Position numbers and translations under genes: made by a program. The notes beneath the pieces were generated by a model. That model was given only the letters and a program-made list of their open reading frames with translations. It made no database searches and was not told the DNA's origin. A stretch of 64,000 nt of DNA from Pseudomonas wadenswilerensis (GTDB lineage Bacteria; Pseudomonadota; Gammaproteobacteria; Pseudomonadales; Pseudomonadaceae), in NCBI RefSeq assembly GCF_900497695.1, contig NZ_UIDD01000007.1:124001-188000 (forward strand), in the 5' to 3' direction. Below, piece after piece: positions 60,612-64,000 of this stretch. Position 1 is the first letter of the stretch. Each line of letters starts with the position of its first letter.

Positions 60612-61991
60612 TTACTGCTGCAACACTGTCGCCTGGTTACCCGCACCAAACTGCTGGATGTTCGCGGTCATGTTGGCGCCGCTCTGGTCGACCAGCGCCT
60701 GGTTGGCCGAGCCGCCCTGGGTCACGTAGGCGACGTTGACGCCATCGGCCTGCTTGATGCTGGCCTGGTTGTTGTCGCCATACAGCTGCCAGGTGTAGCT
60801 CTGGTTGCCGCTACCCGACTGCTCGACCTTGATACTGTTGCCAACGCCGTTGCTCAAGCCCGTGGCGTAGTTGACGGTGCCGCGCTGGTCGGCGATGAGC
60901 AGGTTGTCGCTGCCGTTCTGTTCGAAATACAGCTCGTTGTTGCTGTCGGCCTGGGTCAGGTTGGCGCTGTTGCCGTTGCCGGTCTGGTTGATCTCGGCGC
61001 GCTGGGCACTGCCGAACTGGCCACCGGGCTTGTCGCCCTTCCAGTTGCTGGCGAGGATCTTGTTGCCATCGCCGGTGGAGGTCACCGTCAGCACATGATT
61101 GTCGCCATTCTGGTAGGTGTAGTAGACGTTGCCTTGGCCGTTCTGCAACAGCGTGGTGGTCGACTGCAGCGACTCGTACTGGTCGGCGTAGATGGCGTTG
61201 AGGCCGCCGAGCTGGGTGATGCTGGCGATGTTGCCGTCGCCGAAGCTCTGGTCGATCACACTTTCGTTGGTTTGCCCGTACTGGGTCACCGTGGCCTGGC
61301 TGCCAAGCTGGGTGTCCTGCCAGACTTCACTGGAGTTGGCGCTGCCATTCTGGCTGATGGTCACCGTGCCGCCCTGGCCCTCGCGCTGGTCGCCATAGGC
61401 CCAGTTGTCGTCGCCGGCCTGGAAGATGCCGATCTGCCCGTTGAGGTGGTTGAGGTGCTCGGCGGCGCTGTAGTTGCCGCTACCGGCCTGGATGCTCAGG
61501 GCATTGTTGCCGGCGCCACCGTACTGCTGCTCGACGAAGGCGCGGTTGTTGTCACCGTACTGCAGGGTGGTGCCCTGGCTGCCGGTCTGGGTGTCCTGGT
61601 AGACGAACGAGAAGTTGCCGGTGCCTTCCTGGGTCTGCTGGGCGGTGTTCTCGACGCCCAGCGACTGGCTGGCGTGGGTGTTGTTCAGGGCCCCGGCGTT
61701 CTGCTGGTTGATCTGGCTGCCGAACTCGAACAATTGCTCGGCGTACCCGGCGTTGTAGTCACCGGCGCCGCTTTGCTGGATCTGGCTGTTGCCGCCTTCC
61801 TGCTTGGCAGCGTGGTTGTTGCCCTGGCCCAGTTGGTTCTGGGTGGTGATACTGAGCGGCGCGGCGATCTGTTTGACCTCGGCGATGTTCTCGGTACCGA
61901 ACTGGTTCTGGGTCGACAGGCTGTCGTCGGCCATGGCCTGGCCGGCAACGGCCAGGACAATGGCGGCGCTTAAAGGAGCGAGCTTGAACAT
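60612..61991 (-). CDS. csgA: Curlin major subunit, unusually long CsgA
   Basis: A 459-residue exported amyloid subunit. Signal peptide ends near Ala-Met-Ala-Asp. The mature chain is a long run of curlin repeats of about 22 residues, each with Gln-x-Gly-x-x-Asn and a following Gln, for example Ile-Thr-Gln-Leu-Gly-Gly-Leu-Asn and Ile-Asn-Gln-Thr-Gly-Asn-Gly-Asn. By length there is room for nearly twenty, against five in the 151-residue E. coli CsgA. GGAGG lies eight bases before ATG 61991. It follows csgB by 16 bases, so csgBA order is kept. Secretion and nucleation genes csgEFG are not in the window. Confidence 0.9.
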   Translation of the reverse strand: MFKLAPLSAAIVLAVAGQAMADDSLSTQNQFGTENIAEVKQIAAPLSITTQNQLGQGNNHAAKQEGGNSQIQQSGAGDYNAGYAEQLFEFGSQINQQNAGALNNTHASQSLGVENTAQQTQEGTGNFSFVYQDTQTGSQGTTLQYGDNNRAFVEQQYGGAGNNALSIQAGSGNYSAAEHLNHLNGQIGIFQAGDDNWAYGDQREGQGGTVTISQNGSANSSEVWQDTQLGSQATVTQYGQTNESVIDQSFGDGNIASITQLGGLNAIYADQYESLQSTTTLLQNGQGNVYYTYQNGDNHVLTVTSTGDGNKILASNWKGDKPGGQFGSAQRAEINQTGNGNSANLTQADSNNELYFEQNGSDNLLIADQRGTVNYATGLSNGVGNSIKVEQSGSGNQSYTWQLYGDNNQASIKQADGVNVAYVTQGGSANQALVDQSGANMTANIQQFGAGNQATVLQQ

Positions 61992-62007
61992 GGTGGTGCC
62001 TCCAGGT

Positions 62008-62478
62008 TTAACGGTATTGGTTGACCTGCACGCGCTGACCGTTGCCGGCCTGGATCACCGAGCTTGAAAGCCCGCTGCCGGCCTGTTCGATGCTGGCGCT
62101 GTTGCTGTTGCCGTACTGCTCGATCTGCGCGCGGTTGTTGCTGCCGCTCTGGCTGATCGAGGCGCTGTTGCCATAGCCCTGCTGGCTGATCGAGGCCATC
62201 AGGTCGTTGCCTTGTTGCAGGATGAACGCCTCCTGCGCCCCGCCTTGCTGGACGATGCGCCCGAGCAGGGCCTGGCCGTCCTGGCCGATGGCGGCGCGGT
62301 TGCTCTGGCCGTTCTGTTCGACCAGGGCCTGCTGGCCGCTCGAAGGCGCCAGCGCCTGCATCGACATTTCGCCCAGGTCACTGCCCACGGCCAGGTCGGC
62401 GTTGTCCATCAGGTCGTCGGCCAGGGCGGCCTGACCGCTCAGGGTCAGGCAAAGCAGCAAGGTGGTCAGGCGCGCCAT
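62008..62478 (-). CDS. csgB: Curlin minor subunit / nucleator CsgB
   Basis: A 156-residue curlin. Signal peptide (Leu-Leu-Leu-Cys-Leu-Thr-Leu-Ser-Gly-Gln-Ala-Ala-Leu-Ala-Asp-Asp) and about four to five curlin repeats with Ile-Ser-Gln-x-Gly-x-Gly-Asn-Ser-Ala and Ile-Glu-Gln-Tyr-Gly-Asn-Ser-Asn. The E. coli CsgB has 151 residues and the same number of repeats. CAGGAG is well placed for ATG 62478. It is between the Ig-repeat protein and csgA in one transcript. The C-terminal Gln-Tyr-Arg resembles the basic end of CsgB. Confidence 0.85.
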   Translation of the reverse strand: MARLTTLLLCLTLSGQAALADDLMDNADLAVGSDLGEMSMQALAPSSGQQALVEQNGQSNRAAIGQDGQALLGRIVQQGGAQEAFILQQGNDLMASISQQGYGNSASISQSGSNNRAQIEQYGNSNSASIEQAGSGLSSSVIQAGNGQRVQVNQYR

Positions 62479-62494
62479 GGTCGTTCTCCTGTTG

Positions 62495-64000
62495 TTACTG
62501 CACGGTGACCGGCACGGTACGCACGGTGCCCTGGCTGCTGCGCACGGTTGCCGTCGGCGCCGCAGTCGGGATCACCGTGGTGCTGTTGCTCACCGTCAGC
62601 CGCCAGCGTCCGGTCAGCGGCACCGCGGTGCTGCCGAGGGTGACCAGGCCGGTCGGGGTGGTGACCTGCACGGTGATGGTGTTGCCGGTGGTCACCGACG
62701 AAGTGCCGGAGATGTCCCAGTTGAAGCGGTTGTTGGAGCGCGCGGTGACCGTTGCCGCCGTCACCGCGAAGGTTTCCGCCGCTGGCCGTGGCGACACCTG
62801 CACCGTGACCGTGGCCGGTGCCGACAGCGCGCCGAGGCTGTCGCGGGCGACATAGCTGAAGGTGGCGGTAAAGGCCGTGGTCACGGTGGCCGGTGGGGTG
62901 TAGGTGACCTGGCTGCCATCGGTGCTCGCCGTGCCGCGTCCGGTCGCAGGCTGGGTGACGCTGGCGACCGTCAACGGCACGTTGCCTTCCGGATCGCTGT
63001 CGTTGCCCAGGACGTTGATCGGCAAGGCCACGCCCAGGGTCGCGGCCGTGTCGTTGACGGCAGTTGGCAGCTGGTTCGGGGCGACGTTGACCGTCACTGT
63101 GGTTACCGCCGATTGCAGCCCTTTGTTGTCCTGGGCTCGGTAAGTGAAGGTGGCCACCAGCGGCGTGTTGACCACGGCCGGTGGGGTGTAGGTGACCGCG
63201 GTGCTACCGTTGAGCACCACGCTGCCCTGGCCGCTGGCCGGCTGGGTAAGCTCGCTGATGCTCAGCGGCACGTCGTCGTCCGGGTCGCTGTCGTTGGCCA
63301 GCAGGCTCAGGGTCAGTGGCACGCCGAAGCTGGTACTGCCGGTATCGGCTTGCGCCACCGGTGCCTGGTTATCGGCTTCGACCGGTGCATTGCCGACCAC
63401 CACCACCGGCTCGCTGTCACTGCCGCCCGCGGCGGATTTCACCGTGACGATTGCCGGTGGCTGAGGCAGGTCGTTGACCGTCAGGGTTTGCAGCGTGCCG
63501 GACTTCGACAGCCGGCCGTAACCCTGGGCGACCAGGTCGGGCACCTGCACTTCATCGCTGGAGCTGGCCTCGATGCGCAGGCGTTTGTTGGCCCAGTCAT
63601 AACGGGCGGTGGTGACCTTGACCACATCGCTGAGCTTGCTCGACAGCGCGGTGGGGCGGGTGGCGCCGGTCGGGTCGGTGGCGGTGACCACGATCACCGC
63701 GGGCGGTGCGGCGCTGCTCAGGTGATGGGCGAAGAACAGGCCGTTATTGTCGGCCAGCAGGTTGAACTGGCAGGGCGAGGGCGGGGTGCCCGGTACCAGC
63801 GCCAGGGTGTCGCGCATGCACAGCGTGGCGTTGTTCGGCGCCTTGGCGAACACCTCGACGCGGGTGCCGGCCGCAGTGCGCCGGTAGCTGGCCCGCTGCA
63901 GCTCGGCAGGGGTTTGCTTGCGCGGGTCGAGGACCTTGCCGGAGACCGTGAACAGGTTGGTCTGGAGGGTCCCGGCCGGGCCCTGCATTCGCACGAAGTT
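62495..64000 (-). CDS. Secreted Ig-like (cadherin-type) repeat protein in the curli operon, 5' end outside window
   Basis: At least 501 residues, open through the right edge. Two tandem Ig-like repeats of about 95 residues each start Asn-Gln-Ala-Pro-Val-Ala and Asn-Gln-Leu-Pro-Thr-Ala and share Asn-Asp-Ser-Asp-Pro and Thr-Tyr-Thr-Pro-Pro, as in VCBS/cadherin-like adhesins. The N-terminal part visible here (residues about 15-210) has a Cys pair and no match I can name. A short C-terminal beta-rich domain follows. It is 16 bases upstream of csgB, so it is likely co-transcribed, perhaps as an adhesin or cell-surface partner of the curli fibre. Start unknown. Confidence 0.78.
   Translation of the reverse strand, partial: NFVRMQGPAGTLQTNLFTVSGKVLDPRKQTPAELQRASYRRTAAGTRVEVFAKAPNNATLCMRDTLALVPGTPPSPCQFNLLADNNGLFFAHHLSSAAPPAVIVVTATDPTGATRPTALSSKLSDVVKVTTARYDWANKRLRIEASSSDEVQVPDLVAQGYGRLSKSGTLQTLTVNDLPQPPAIVTVKSAAGGSDSEPVVVVGNAPVEADNQAPVAQADTGSTSFGVPLTLSLLANDSDPDDDVPLSISELTQPASGQGSVVLNGSTAVTYTPPAVVNTPLVATFTYRAQDNKGLQSAVTTVTVNVAPNQLPTAVNDTAATLGVALPINVLGNDSDPEGNVPLTVASVTQPATGRGTASTDGSQVTYTPPATVTTAFTATFSYVARDSLGALSAPATVTVQVSPRPAAETFAVTAATVTARSNNRFNWDISGTSSVTTGNTITVQVTTPTGLVTLGSTAVPLTGRWRLTVSNSTTVIPTAAPTATVRSSQGTVRTVPVTVQ

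Noticed and set aside
1..64000. CRISPR arrays, tRNA or rRNA genes, complete IS elements
   Set aside because: None recognised; the repeats present are short REP pairs, not regularly spaced direct repeats.

Overview
The window is high-GC chromosomal DNA from a Pseudomonas, most likely of the P. putida group. The basis is recognition of families rather than any search: a MexT/MexS divergent pair, an orphan cbb3 oxidase ccoN4-ccoQ4 pair, BdlA-like and BvgAS-like signalling genes, FecI/FecR/receptor iron control, a csgBA curli locus, and at least four copies of the Pseudomonas REP hairpin whose arms read roughly GCTGGCAAGCCAGCTCCCAC. About fifty genes can be supported. No rRNA, tRNA, CRISPR array, insertion sequence or complete prophage was seen.

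Layout, left to right. 1-3.8 kb: end of an acyl-CoA/thiolase operon with an AMP ligase and an MHS-type transporter. 3.9-7.0 kb: an accessory scar with a small membrane protein, a PhyH-like oxygenase, a truncated NCS1 permease joined head-on to a truncated WYL (BrxR/CapW-like) regulator, and decayed sequence. 7.0-9.2 kb: mexT and mexS with two inverted repeats between them. 9.2-12.5 kb: a frameshifted unknown gene and a MocR-like regulator lacking the PLP lysine. 12.6-21.8 kb: DNA repair genes (FAN1-type nuclease, nuclease-helicase fusion, UvrD-like helicase), two of the units preceded by LexA-like boxes, interleaved with pgm and a pirin. 21.9-23.5 kb: ccoN4/Q4.

24.0-30.4 kb holds the most unusual unit: a PLP decarboxylase fused to an acyl carrier protein, an AMP ligase, an alpha/beta hydrolase, second-copy-looking Rpe and HemE proteins, and an OhrR/MarR-type regulator, all on one strand with overlaps or short gaps. 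A perfect 16-bp palindrome sits at the predicted transcription start. It looks like a small carrier-protein-dependent biosynthetic pathway of unknown product.

30.4-37.6 kb: mobA, a two-gene RND efflux pump without an outer-membrane factor, and a divergent RstAB-like two-component system. 37.6-41.6 kb: a NfrA/BcsC-like outer-membrane protein with a DUF4434 partner, and a LysR/PACE efflux pair. 41.6-43.4 kb: ilvA preceded by an Ile-rich leader peptide and attenuator. 43.4-47.9 kb: yiaY and the gluconate genes gntP, gntK and gntR with three matching operators. 48-53.3 kb: BdlA-like chemoreceptor and a BvgAS/EvgAS-like phosphorelay. 53.5-60.4 kb: FepA-type and HasR-type TonB receptors with FecR/FecI control and Fur-like boxes. 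60.6-64 kb: curli subunits csgB and an unusually long csgA, behind an Ig-repeat secreted protein that runs off the right edge.
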